The notes under the pieces were generated by a model, which saw only the letters and a list, made by a program, of their open reading frames with translations, was not told the origin of the DNA and did not search any database. The translations under genes were made by a program, and so were the position numbers. A DNA stretch of 46,736 bases, taken from NCBI GenBank assembly GCA_035949255.1, contig DASZIL010000188.1, forward strand, positions 1 to 46,736, written 5' to 3'. How positions within the stretch are numbered: position 1 is the stretch's first letter; each line of letters opens with the position of its first letter. The stretch is from GAS188 sp035949255. Its GTDB lineage: Bacteria > Pseudomonadota > Alphaproteobacteria > Rhizobiales > Beijerinckiaceae. This document shows positions 1 through 7,331 of the stretch, piece after piece.

Positions 1-335
1 GCCATAGCATTTGGCTCCTGGCCCGCTTTCTCGGCCCACTCGCAGGCCCAGAAAATACGAACCCATGCGTCGGGGGTCTTGTAGACCGGAAACTGCTGCG
101 GCTCGTGGCGCAGATAACGGCTGACCGTTTCGATGCAGATCGTGGGCGTTTGAGGTGGGCTCGCGGGCGTTTCAGGTGGGCTCAGCGCTTGTGCAGGCGG
201 CGACATCTTCCCCAACTGGGTAGGCTGTTCGGTGAGCTTGGAGCAAAAAGCCACCGCCTGCGGCTCAGGGGCGGGCTGCGCCAAGGCCGCCGTGACGCCG
301 AACGCGAGGAAGAGCAGGACGAGAAACTTGTTCAC
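1..335 (-). CDS. Secreted hypothetical protein, C-terminus beyond window edge
   Basis: I do not recognise this family. Reading leftward from a GTG at 335 gives 111 uninterrupted codons that leave the window. The start is supported by an AGGAG-type Shine-Dalgarno sequence about 10 bases upstream. The protein begins with a clear signal peptide: a short basic start, a hydrophobic core (FLVLLFLAFGVTAALA) and a likely cleavage after A-L-A at residue 19, so it is probably exported. Residues 52 to 65 are a doubled Pro/Thr motif (SPPETPA then SPPQTPT) made by a 21-bp tandem repeat. After it the sequence looks globular (Cys67, a Trp-rich stretch at residues 91 to 100 with Cys98). Codon choice is typical of the genome. 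Function unknown. Confidence 0.6.
   Translation of the reverse strand, partial: MNKFLVLLFLAFGVTAALAQPAPEPQAVAFCSKLTEQPTQLGKMSPPAQALSPPETPASPPQTPTICIETVSRYLRHEPQQFPVYKTPDAWVRIFWACEWAEKAGQEPNAM
141..182. repeat. 21-bp tandem duplication inside a secreted protein gene
   Basis: Two adjacent 21-bp units (141-161 and 162-182) differ at only two positions. They keep the reading frame of the minus-strand gene and encode two copies of a seven-residue SPPxTPx motif. Confidence 0.8.
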
Positions 336-562
336 GGTCTCTTTCTCCTGCAAGCGTCGCGTGATGTTGTATCCCTTACGAGACCCCACATTCTCATTGA
401 CCCCTCCCTCTGCTTAATCATGCTCGGTCCCAGCGACCGCGAAGAGTGGCACAGTTTTGAGCCAGCTCAAAAACAATCTTGGTCGGTTTAGTGGAGCATT
501 AAGACGATCTAGCCCATCCTTCTTCTGGCACAGGGTTCGCGTCCCCCACGCGGCCCCGCACA

Positions 563-600
563 GCCTCGCCGGGGTTCCTCCCTTCAAGCTCCGGCGAGGC
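563..600. repeat. Perfect 10-bp inverted repeat
   Basis: Arms 563-572 (gcctcgccgg) and 591-600 (ccggcgaggc) are perfectly complementary around an 18-base loop. No T-run follows on either strand. The role is unknown. It could be a degenerate terminator or an operator. Confidence 0.5.
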
Positions 601-621
601 AACGCGGCCCAAAAGAAGAAA

Positions 622-647
622 GCCCCGTCGCTCTTTCGAGGTGGGGC
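622..647 (-). terminator. Terminator-like hairpin, copy A of a repeated element
   Basis: On the minus strand GCCCC pairs with GGGGC and TCG with CGA around a short loop, followed by tttcttctttt. This is a plausible intrinsic terminator for leftward transcription from the broken gene at 918-1248. A close relative of the same sequence sits at 1562-1585, so this is a repeated hairpin and not a one-off. Confidence 0.45.
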
Positions 648-917
648 AATGAGACGGAAGTGCGGAGAAAGGGAGAGCGTCGGTAGGGCCGTTTAAAATT
701 CGTCGGCTTCGAGAGGCCTAACGTGATTCACGACAAGCTTCGGCTTCACATCCTAAAGATGGAAGTAATGGAAGTAAGCATGGGCATAAGTACCCCTCTG
801 AAGAGGGCGTTGCGTGGGGCTGTGCTGGTAAAACGAGCATCGAAGGCGATGCGTAACAACTTCGCTTGAGCCGCGCCTCGGGAGATTCGATCCAAATCCG
901 CCAACACCAACAGTCGC

Positions 918-1248
918 CTATTGGGCCGGCATTCCAGCCGCGGCGCAATCTTTCCTATCGACAGACTTCCATCTCTGATAATTCGATTCATCTTTGGCCT
1001 GAAGATACGCAGCCGCAACCAGGCCAGCGTGAACGCAGATGTCGATTGTCGCCGTGACGGTTGGCAATCTCGTATTCTTGCACGGAATCCTGCGCAACCT
1101 TGGTTTCAATACGATACAGGTCCTGATCGGCCTGCTTTTCTAGGCCCCCACCAAAATAGTACCAAGCGAGTCCGCCGACTACAAGGATGCCTAACCAGCT
1201 CTTCGCGATTTCAGACGTTCAAGACTCCGCCGGACTTGTATTCGACAT
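918..1248 (-). pseudogene. Small membrane-anchored hypothetical protein, broken by a stop and a frameshift
   Basis: The start ATG at 1248 follows a GAGGGGA ribosome site. The frame reads nine residues, meets an in-frame TGA, then continues in the same frame with a single membrane segment (SWLGILVVGGLAWYYFGGG) and a hydrophilic stretch. Near residue 65, just after a HGDN string, the protein-like reading jumps one base. It continues as DICVHAGLVAAAYLQAKDE and ends at TAG (918). Total length is 331 nt, which is 110 codons plus one, matching a single inserted base. The joined product resembles, from memory, short hypothetical proteins of rhizobia with one N-terminal helix. With both a nonsense codon and a shift it is almost certainly dead. 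Confidence 0.65.
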
Positions 1249-1761
1249 TTTTCATTCCCCTCGCCATCGAATGCGCCTGAGAAAAAATGCCCCAGCGCGG
1301 GAGGCGACCGAGGCAAGGGTGAGCCCTTTCCTGAAGGGTCAAGCCCATTCGAGCATGGCCTCGCGTCGCGCTCAATTACCCTTGCGGCTTACCTCAGACT
1401 GTACGACGGCAACGACGGCGACGCGCGCCCTGGCGGGCTTGGCTCGCTCTTCGGATCTTTAGGACTTTCACTTCCCGCTTTCGGCTGAACGTTCGGGCGG
1501 CGCGACCCCGCCGTGAGATCGCGGACTTACCGTCAGCAGCGTGGTCATTTGTTCAGTCCTCGCCCGCGCTCATTCGAGGCGGGGCAGTGAAGGGCGAGCG
1601 GTATCAGACAACCCTTACTCGCCCTTCGCAATGACATGACAGACGACCACGACAGATCGAGACAAGGCGATGTGGAAGTCTTGTCCCACGCGGTCCATGC
1701 GCTCGATGAGACCAAGAACTGCCGAAGCTGACGCCCCGTCGGAGGAAGACCGCCTTATTGT
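1249..1761. other. Gene-poor stretch with possible minus-strand remnant
   Basis: No intact gene is visible. On the minus strand about 45 codons ending at the TAA at 1615 look protein-like (for example GLIERMDRVGQDFHIALSRS), but the frame runs straight into the ligase fragment upstream and has no start of its own. It may be the tail of a gene truncated at the ligase junction near 1755. A second minus-strand start at about 1550 (MTTLLTV) reads into a Pro/Ser-rich tail only if one base is skipped. Neither is strong enough to call as a gene. Confidence 0.4.
1562..1585 (-). repeat. Repeated hairpin element, copy B
   Basis: This 24-base segment matches copy A at 622-647 almost base for base (shared core cgct-c-ttcgagg-ggggc), including part of the flank (ggggca-tga). 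It lies just beyond the stop at 1615 of a possible minus-strand remnant. Unlike copy A it has no T-run after it. Confidence 0.5.
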
Positions 1762-1911
1762 GTGAACCTGATCGCGCGCCGCGAAGGCGAGCGCGTGATC
1801 CTGCGGACGCGCGGCGGTTACAATTGGGCCGAGCGGTATCCGCGCATCGTGGCGGCGGTGATGGCGCTGCGCGTCAAGTCCATCGTGATCGATGGCGAGG
1901 TTGCCGTCCAA

Positions 1912-2374
1912 GGGCCTTGCCGGGGTAAGCGCTTGTTCGGGCGAAACCCCGATGGTAGCGTGGGCTACCGGGTTTTGCTTCAAAGGACGCTGGGTCATCA
2001 TGCGCATTGCAGTCGTTGTCGCCGGTGTCGCTGTTTCGCTTGCAGCCGCAACCCCTGCATCCTCGGCAACTCGACCTGAAGCCAGCATCGGAGGCACATC
2101 CGATGTAGTCGGCTCAGCGGGCTTGGTCGTGCTCGCTCAGGCTTATCACACCGTAGTTCCGAAACACCATCCGATGTATCACCACTACAAACATCGCTAT
2201 CGGGAGCCTAACCCCGGCAGGGGGAGAAGACGTTAGCGTTCATTGACGCCACCGAACGCCTCGAGATCGAGTCCCAGCGGTTGCAGCTTCCCACCCAATG
2301 CGGTGGGATGGAGCCGAGTGGTGACGCCGTATTTGTCGCGCCGCAATGCACGGTGCCAACCGCCTCAACGAAGC
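1912..2374. other. Segment inserted in the DNA ligase gene
   Basis: This segment interrupts the ligase between its DGE motif and the next conserved block. Its left edge begins gggccttgccgg, and the ligase resumes at 2375 with gggcctgtcgg. The two edges thus share an imperfect repeat of about 11 bases. No transposase, integrase or terminal inverted repeat is visible. It carries one small secreted-protein gene (2000-2236). Exact edges are inferred from where ligase similarity stops and restarts. Confidence 0.5.
2000..2236 (+). CDS. Small His-rich secreted protein
   Basis: This is a 78-aa protein with an obvious signal peptide: MRI start, hydrophobic VVVAGVAVSLAAA, Ala-rich cleavage region near residue 23. 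The mature part ends in a His/Tyr-rich basic tail (HHPMYHHYKHRYRE), which could bind metal or simply be charged. The ribosome site is weak (aaagga about 16 bases upstream). The gene lies wholly within the DNA that splits the ligase. I do not recognise a family. The start at ATG 2000 is preferred over an earlier in-frame ATG because it opens directly on the signal peptide. Confidence 0.45.
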   Translation: MRIAVVVAGVAVSLAAATPASSATRPEASIGGTSDVVGSAGLVVLAQAYHTVVPKHHPMYHHYKHRYREPNPGRGRRR

Positions 2375-2952
2375 GGGCCTGTCGGATTTCAACGCCCTTC
2401 AGAACCGCAGGAATGACGGCTGGGCGAGCCTATTGGCGTTCGACGTGCTGGAGATCGATGGCGACGACCTTCGCGACCAGCCGCTCATCGAGCGGAGGGA
2501 ACGGCTTCGCAAGCTTCTGGCGCGGCGCAATGATGGCGTTCAATTCGTCGAGCATTTGCAAGGCGACGGTGCAAAGATATTCGCGCACGCTTGTCGCCTT
2601 GGCCTGGAAGGCATCGTTTCTAAGCGTGCAGATTCTCCCCACCGAGCAGGACCGTCGCGGGTGTGGCTCAAGATCAAAAACCGTAATCACCCGTCCATTG
2701 AGCGGATCAAGGCCGCCATCGCGTCTGGAAAATTTCGGCGGCGGTAACTCACACCGGCTGCACGAGCCGTCCGCCAGGAAACAGCACCGAGTCTCATCGC
2801 AGAAGGCACATACGGCCCCTGCGGAGGTTCTCAAAACGGGCGTGACAGGGGAACGGGAGATCGAACGGGTCAGCGTCGGTGATGACACGAAGCTTCCCCC
2901 AACTCCCTGGCCGGGGCTATGGTCTCGTGAGGTTGTCCTTGGGAGGGGTGGG

Positions 2953-3292
2953 ATGCGCGCAGCGGTCATAATCGCCACGGGCTTGGGTTTAGCACTGTTG
3001 CAGCCACGCCGAGGCTCAACAGCTTATTGACAAGACGATCTTCGGCATGGGCATGCGAAGCTGCGCCTATTGGCTACAAAACACGGTAAGTGAGAATGCC
3101 GGTGAACACTGGATTGACGGTTACTTGACCGGCGCAAACTCCTGGAATGGAAGCTACCCCCACGTGGGGGATGGTGTGGACAGTGTGGGCATCTACGCCG
3201 AGGTCAAGAAGCTCTGCTATGAGCATCCCTCGGAGAAGCTCGTGGTTGCGACGGGCAATGTTTGGATCATGCTTCGGGGGCAGAAGCGTTAG
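2953..3292 (+). pseudogene. Secreted Rap1a/Tai-like small protein with a +1 frameshift after its signal peptide
   Basis: The ATG at 2953, behind a GGGAGGGG ribosome site, starts a signal peptide (MRAAVIIATGLGLALLQ). The frame then runs to a stop after 25 codons. Skipping one base at about 3004 restores SHAEAQQLIDKTIFGMG and a mature domain that ends at the TAG at 3292. Total length is 340 nt, or 113 codons plus one, which fits one inserted base. The domain has a Cys-x-x-Trp, a GYLTG turn and a later Cys in a VGIYAEVKKLC segment. This resembles short periplasmic proteins of rhizobia and, more loosely, the Rap1a/Tai immunity fold. The resemblance is from memory. An internal ATG at 3047 could still give an unexported 81-aa fragment. 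Confidence 0.6.
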
Positions 3293-3762
3293 CGAAATGC
3301 TTTTGGTTGTTCTACTTCTTCATCACTGACTGCATGACTGTAGAAAGCAACAGGGTCGCGTTGGATAGCGCGCTCCATGTCCTTTTGCATCGCATCAGCG
3401 ACCCGGTCGCTCGCACACTTATCGAGGGCCTTGGGGTTGAACGGCGAGCGGCCGAGAGACGGGAGACTTGCGTTAAGAGCGGTGGCCTGAGCCTCCTGCA
3501 TGGCGTCACCGCCGTCGAATGTGCTCCACATGGCGAGCGATAAGATATTTTGCTGCCTCCAGTTCGCACATTCGGATTGGCGGTCAGCCGGGAGCTTTTT
3601 ACAGAAGAAGTCAGAATTTGCGACAAAGAGCTGCACTTGGCTTTGATGCAGGAGGCGATCCGAAGCGTTGCCGGGTAAAAGCTTCGCGCTCGACCGAAGA
3701 GCCTCGACCCGACCGTCAGCCAGGTTGTAGAAGATGCAAGGCTGCCGACGCGCCTTATGGAA
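3289..3762 (-). pseudogene. Protein-like frame without a proper start, tail-to-tail with the preceding gene
   Basis: The frame is open from about 3762 down to the stop at 3289 and reads like real protein throughout. One end has FYNLADGRVEALRSSAKLL, the middle has two Cys (CKKLPADRQSEC), and the C-terminal half is acidic/polar (ALDKCASDRVADAMQKD). The first usual start is a GTG at 3636 with no clear ribosome site, leaving about 40 good upstream codons unused. It overlaps the neighbour's stop codon by four bases. I read it as a gene whose 5' end is lost, or less likely one starting at 3636 (115 aa). No family recognised. Confidence 0.4.
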
Positions 3763-3869
3763 CTATCGCCTCGGATAGATCGCGATAGTATCGGTTCTTA
3801 TGGCGACGCGAGATGGGCAAAGCCCGTTACGGCGGAGCCCTGGACTACAACCCTGGCAGAGGAATTCCG

Positions 3870-4106
3870 ATGGTGAAACCAGCGCAAACGGGTGAATTCC
3901 GCCCTCTCCCCGACGTCAACGAAAACGAACGTGAAAAGGCGATCAGACGAGTAGCAGATGCGGTTCATCGCATGAACGAAGCGATTATTCGCGCGGTAGA
4001 CCAGGGAGTTTCAGTCGAATTGGTTCGGGTCTCGCGTTACCATGACGGAAAGGGAAATTGGGGCGATCAGGCAATTCCAACCGTAAGGGAGATGATGTCC
4101 AAATAG
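3870..4106 (+). CDS. Small hypothetical protein, 78 aa
   Basis: The ATG at 3870 has a good ribosome site (GAGGAA, 5-6 bases upstream), so I prefer it to the ATG at 3813, which adds 19 unlikely residues. The protein is soluble and mixed in charge. A helical stretch (REKAIRRVADAVHRMNEA) leads to a conserved-looking VSVELVRVSRYHDG segment and a GDQ turn. Similar short proteins occur in rhizobia with no assigned role. It is intact, unlike most neighbours to its left. Confidence 0.6.
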   Translation: MVKPAQTGEFRPLPDVNENEREKAIRRVADAVHRMNEAIIRAVDQGVSVELVRVSRYHDGKGNWGDQAIPTVREMMSK

Positions 4107-4369
4107 ATTCCTGCTTTGGCTGGCGTCATCGGGGGAATTCGCAACTCGAATTGGCGCGAATAGTTCGCCGGCTAGTCGAGACCATTGGAAGCCGGCATTG
4201 ATAAGGTCATGCGTCGCCCAAAACCAACGTCCTGCAAACCCCGCGCTGCATCAAGAGCCTCCCCCGGCCCTTCCAAGCGGGTCACCGAGGTGGTCGAAAC
4301 GTGTTCCGCTTATTCACATTCCAACTCCGCTAGAATAGCCCGATAACTCCTTCCAGGGGTCTGAACGAC

Positions 4370-5443
4370 ATGCGCGCGTTTTATCATCCGGACCAAGCAC
4401 TGCATGAGCAAATGCAATTCATGCGCTTTGGCAAGATCGTTGTGCCCAAGGATCTGCCGGAGCGGACAGAGCGATTACTTGTGGCGCTGCGCCGGCATGG
4501 GATCGTAGCCGAAATTCCCGCCGAGCATGGTATCGAGCCGATCTTGAAGGTCCACGACGTTGAATTCGTCGAATTCCTGGAGACGCTATGGGAACGCTGG
4601 AAGATGCTGCCAGAGCGTGGGCCTGAGGCTTGGCCAAACACCTTCCCTTATTGGAGCGGACGTCCCGATGAGAATTCCCGCCCTCCCTGCCGCCCGACCG
4701 GCCTCATTGGCCAGCTCGGCTGGTACCTCGGAGATCTTTCCGTGCCAGTCGGTGAGCATTGTTGGCGTTCGACGCTCCGCTCGGCGGGAACAGCAATTTC
4801 GGGTGCCGAGGCGATCCTCGCGGGAGAGCGGTGCGCTTACGCCTTGTGTCGTCCCTCAGGTCACCACGCTCGTTCCGATCGCGCCTCAGGTTTTTGCTAC
4901 ATCAATAACACGGCTGTGGCTGCTCAGCGTCTGCGGTCGAAATTCGAGAAGGTGGCAATCCTCGATGTCGATGCTCACCACGGCGACGGCACGCAGCAGA
5001 TTTTCTATCGCCGCAACGACGTCTTAACGATCTCGGTACACGCCGATCCAACGAACTATTATCCGTTCTACACGGGCTATCCGGACGAAACTGGCAACGG
5101 GCCCGGTGAAGGCTTCAACCTCAACTTGCCCCTAAAACATGACAGCGGTGGCGCCGAGATGGCAGCGGCCGTGAAGAAGGCAGGCGAAGCGATCCGCATC
5201 TTCGGCGCGCAGGTGCTCGTTCTGGCACTTGGCTACGACGCCCACAAGGAAGATCCCATTGGTGTGCTGAAGCTGGACGCTTCCGATTTTGGGTGCGTCG
5301 CTCGGCTCGTGGAAGCCTTCGGACTGCCGACGCTGCTTGTGCAGGAAGGCGGCTATGCCATGGATGCGATTGCTGACTGCCTCGATGCTTTCTTGACGCA
5401 ATTCGAGCGTCGGTCCAACCGTAGGGGCGCAACCCGGCACTGA
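4370..5443 (+). CDS. Histone deacetylase family protein, probable acetylpolyamine amidohydrolase
   Basis: The 357-aa length is usual for the bacterial class of zinc deacetylases that remove acetyl groups from polyamines or similar amines in the cytoplasm. Every active-site element is present. These are the His165-His166 pair in a GHH motif, the zinc ligands Asp201 and His203 in DVDAHHGDG, the third zinc ligand Asp290 in GYDAH, and Tyr329 in EGGY. The N-terminal segment (residues 1 to 75, with LKVHD) and the extended loop before GHH are features of acetylpolyamine amidohydrolases and not of AcuC. It stands alone, with about 260 bases of non-coding DNA before it, so it probably has its own promoter. 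The substrate is inferred. Confidence 0.8.
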   Translation: MRAFYHPDQALHEQMQFMRFGKIVVPKDLPERTERLLVALRRHGIVAEIPAEHGIEPILKVHDVEFVEFLETLWERWKMLPERGPEAWPNTFPYWSGRPDENSRPPCRPTGLIGQLGWYLGDLSVPVGEHCWRSTLRSAGTAISGAEAILAGERCAYALCRPSGHHARSDRASGFCYINNTAVAAQRLRSKFEKVAILDVDAHHGDGTQQIFYRRNDVLTISVHADPTNYYPFYTGYPDETGNGPGEGFNLNLPLKHDSGGAEMAAAVKKAGEAIRIFGAQVLVLALGYDAHKEDPIGVLKLDASDFGCVARLVEAFGLPTLLVQEGGYAMDAIADCLDAFLTQFERRSNRRGATRH

Positions 5444-5502
5444 AGGACCAAGCGCTGCGATCATATTGAGGAGATGCCGGTTTCCGGCGCGGGTGGAGTC
5501 TA

Positions 5503-5700
5503 TTGGGTGGTCAATCGGTTTTCTCGAATCGACAACCGCTTCGTATCGTGCGTCCTCCGAAGGAGCGGCCGTGGGCGCCGGGATATTATTCCAACCTGTT
5601 CGACGGTCCGGCAGGGATACGTCTTGAGATCAATCACGTCCCCGGAAAGGGTGCCCTGCAGCAAGGTTCCCATTTCATTCCAGCTGGAAATTATCAATAA
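5503..5700 (+). pseudogene. C-terminal fragment of a VOC (glyoxalase/bleomycin-resistance) superfamily protein
   Basis: From about 5540 the frame reads as the last 50 residues of a vicinal-oxygen-chelate protein. The pattern is WAPGYYSNLF, then GPAGIRLEI, which is the family's terminal strand with its metal-binding glutamate (typically DPDGIRLEV). It ends at a TAA at 5700. Nothing upstream looks like the remaining one to two thirds of such a protein, which would normally be 120 to 150 residues. The piece before 5540 is unrelated sequence. This is a remnant. Confidence 0.55.
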
Positions 5701-5860
5701 TCGAGCTTCTTCGCCGATTCTTCAAACACCGCCTTTAGATTCAGGAGATTGCCGTCGGTGAAGGCCTTATTGCGCAGTTGCCGTCAGGTGAGGATCGGAC
5801 TGGGCGCTGGAATCACGCCCGTGCGGGCTATCCTTTTGTTCAAGGACGACCAAAGGTGCG

Positions 5861-6562
5861 ATGTCGAAAACCGACACAATCATTCAGCTGTTGGCGGGAA
5901 CGGCCCTCTTTAAAGGATTGTCCGAAGCCGAACTCTTCGCCTGTGCGACGATGTTTCGCGAAATCCATTTCGACAAGGGGGAAATGCTGTTTGGTCGAGG
6001 GGACGTTGGCGTCAGCCTTTATCTGATTGCTGAGGGTCGTGTGCGTTTGGCGGTCGTCTCGAGTGCGGGCCGAGAGTTGAGCTTCCGGCATGCCATCGCG
6101 GGGGATATCTTAGGCGAGATCGCAGCGCTTGACGGCGGCGCGAGAACCGCGGATGCGATCGCATTGACGCCCGTGACCGCTTACAGCCTCGAGCGGAGCG
6201 CGCTGCACCGTCTCCTTTCGGCGCACGCATCCCTGTCGACGGCTATGGTCGTCTATCTGTGCCAGCGCCTCAGAGACACGAGCGAGCAATTGGAAGCCAT
6301 CGCGCTCCATGCGCTCGAGGAGCGCCTCGCACGATTCCTGCTCATCGCTTTGGGTAATCGGCAGGCGCTGGCCGGGAAGCGCATTCCTCTTGAGCTGAAA
6401 TTTTCGCAAGACGAGCTCGCCAAGTTGCTTGGAGCCACGCGTCCAAAGGTCAACGCCGCGCTCGGCGTCCTCGAATCCGCGGGCGCGATCCGACGAACAA
6501 TGGACCGGCTTCTCTGTGATCCGGTGAGACTCGCTGAGATTGCGGAGACAGGCGACGCCTAG
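5861..6562 (+). CDS. Crp/Fnr family transcriptional regulator
   Basis: This is a 233-aa cytoplasmic DNA-binding regulator. Residues 15 to 130 form the cyclic-nucleotide-binding-like beta roll, with a GDILGEIAAL segment at 81-90 in the place of the phosphate-binding cassette. Residues 135-160 are the dimer helix. Residues 181 to 211 are the helix-turn-helix (FSQDELAKLLGATRPKVNAA). There is no N-terminal cysteine cluster, so it is not an FNR-type oxygen sensor. The cassette matches the consensus only loosely, so the ligand (cAMP or other) is uncertain. The ATG at 5861 follows an AAAGGTG site. No cyclase gene is adjacent. Confidence 0.85.
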   Translation: MSKTDTIIQLLAGTALFKGLSEAELFACATMFREIHFDKGEMLFGRGDVGVSLYLIAEGRVRLAVVSSAGRELSFRHAIAGDILGEIAALDGGARTADAIALTPVTAYSLERSALHRLLSAHASLSTAMVVYLCQRLRDTSEQLEAIALHALEERLARFLLIALGNRQALAGKRIPLELKFSQDELAKLLGATRPKVNAALGVLESAGAIRRTMDRLLCDPVRLAEIAETGDA

Positions 6563-6734
6563 CGGGATGAAGCCCTGCTGCTGGAAAAAATTCCGACGCA
6601 TTAACCCCACGTGCCGCGCATACAGGGCGCAGCATTCACTCTCGGACTCTGGGCAAAAACGCTGGATGAAGCCACTCAGAACGAAGCTTCACGTGCCGAT
6701 TTCGGAGACGCAGCCTCGCTGAGCATCTCCTGTT

Positions 6735-6851
6735 TCAGCAGTTGCTGCCTTGGCAGCGTCCATGAACGGCCGGGCTGATCAGAGTTGATACCGTGGCCAC
6801 GCCGCCCGTCAGCGCCAGGGCTAGAAGAACGAGAACGAGAACCTTCTGCAT
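6735..6851 (-). CDS. 38-aa secreted Cys-containing peptide
   Basis: This tiny gene starts at ATG 6851 behind a strong GGAGGG ribosome site. The product is almost entirely a signal peptide: MQK, then the hydrophobic run VLVLVLLALALTGGVA. After it come about 18 residues ending in HGRCQGSNC, with Cys33 and the C-terminal Cys38 positioned to form a disulfide. Peptides of this build occur in the order Hyphomicrobiales (from memory). Function unknown. Its coding strand is confirmed only by composition and the ribosome site. Confidence 0.5.
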   Translation of the reverse strand: MQKVLVLVLLALALTGGVATVSTLISPAVHGRCQGSNC

Positions 6852-6930
6852 CAGACCCTCCCAAAAGATTTCACCAGTTTCCGTTGTCGCACGCATGGGC
6901 TTGAAGGAATCATCCGCGACGTTGGGGCAA

Positions 6931-6973
6931 GGATATCAGGGTGAAATCGGCGACGCCTGTTCCCGGGGTGACA
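6931..6973 (+). repeat. Palindromic element, copy A
   Basis: The core is GGCG-A-CGCC (6949-6957), nested inside weaker outer arms. Compared with copy B on the opposite strand, 33 of 41 aligned bases match. The third pair of the inner stem is C-G here and T-A in copy B, a compensating change that keeps the stem. Confidence 0.5.
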
Positions 6974-7331
6974 CCCGGTCATGGGAGGCCCGAGCCTGCA
7001 ATGCCGTCCGTAAGTGGCGGCGGCTCGGGTTCCAGACCTGGAGGCTAAGCTCATCGCTCGAGGAACCCTTCGCAACGGGCGCGCTTTCCGGGGTCTGGAA
7101 TGATCCAGTAGCCGCTTGATCTCGAACTCGATCTTGTCGGCTTCGATTGCCTGCGCGACCGTCGTGACCTTCAGGGGGTGTCCTTAAGCATCACGGTTCC
7201 TTCCTGCGCTTCAGATGAGACGTATGCCAGCGCCCAAGCGACATGCTGTTACGAGAAGCGCGGCCTGCCTCAAGCACGAAGGCTCACTGAACCTCGTTCG
7301 CTGCGAGGAGGCATCGGGCGCGAAGCCCTGT

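Larger units (their letters stand above)
336..917. other. Stretch without a convincing gene, with two hairpins
   Basis: No frame in this 582-base stretch has a credible start, ribosome site and protein-like composition. It holds a 10-bp perfect inverted repeat and a terminator-like hairpin, listed separately. A minus-strand frame at about 746-1018 contains a short recombinase-like string (DLDRISR), but nothing around it supports a recombinase and I do not call it. Confidence 0.5.
1762..2747 (+). pseudogene. ATP-dependent DNA ligase remnant (COG1793/LigD-type), split by an insertion
   Basis: Two pieces of one ligase are visible. Piece one (1762 to about 1911) reads LIARREGERV, then RYPRIV, then VIDGEVAV. 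These match the adenylation domain just after the nucleotide-binding KxDG motif and up to the conserved DGE. Piece two (about 2376-2747) resumes with GLSDFNALQNRR and continues through LLAFDVLEIDGDDLR, GLEGIVSKR and WLKIKN, ending at a TAA. The segment between, about 463 bp, is unrelated and carries a small gene. The catalytic-lysine end and everything before it are missing, and the two pieces are in different frames. The gene therefore cannot make an active ligase. The family is normally about 300 aa or the central domain of LigD. Confidence 0.8.

Noticed and set aside
521..560. tRNA 3'-end-like sequence (gggttcgcgtccc) that could mark an attachment site
   Set aside because: The T stem is incomplete, there is no acceptor or anticodon arm, and no CCA follows.
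746..1018. Minus-strand frame with a DLDRISR string resembling serine recombinases
   Set aside because: Only seven residues match, the catalytic and DNA-binding regions are absent, and the frame overlaps the better-supported broken gene at 918-1248.
5694..5775. About 26 protein-like codons on the minus strand (AVFEESAKKLDY)
   Set aside because: No start or ribosome site, too short, and overlapping the VOC fragment. Possibly coincidental.
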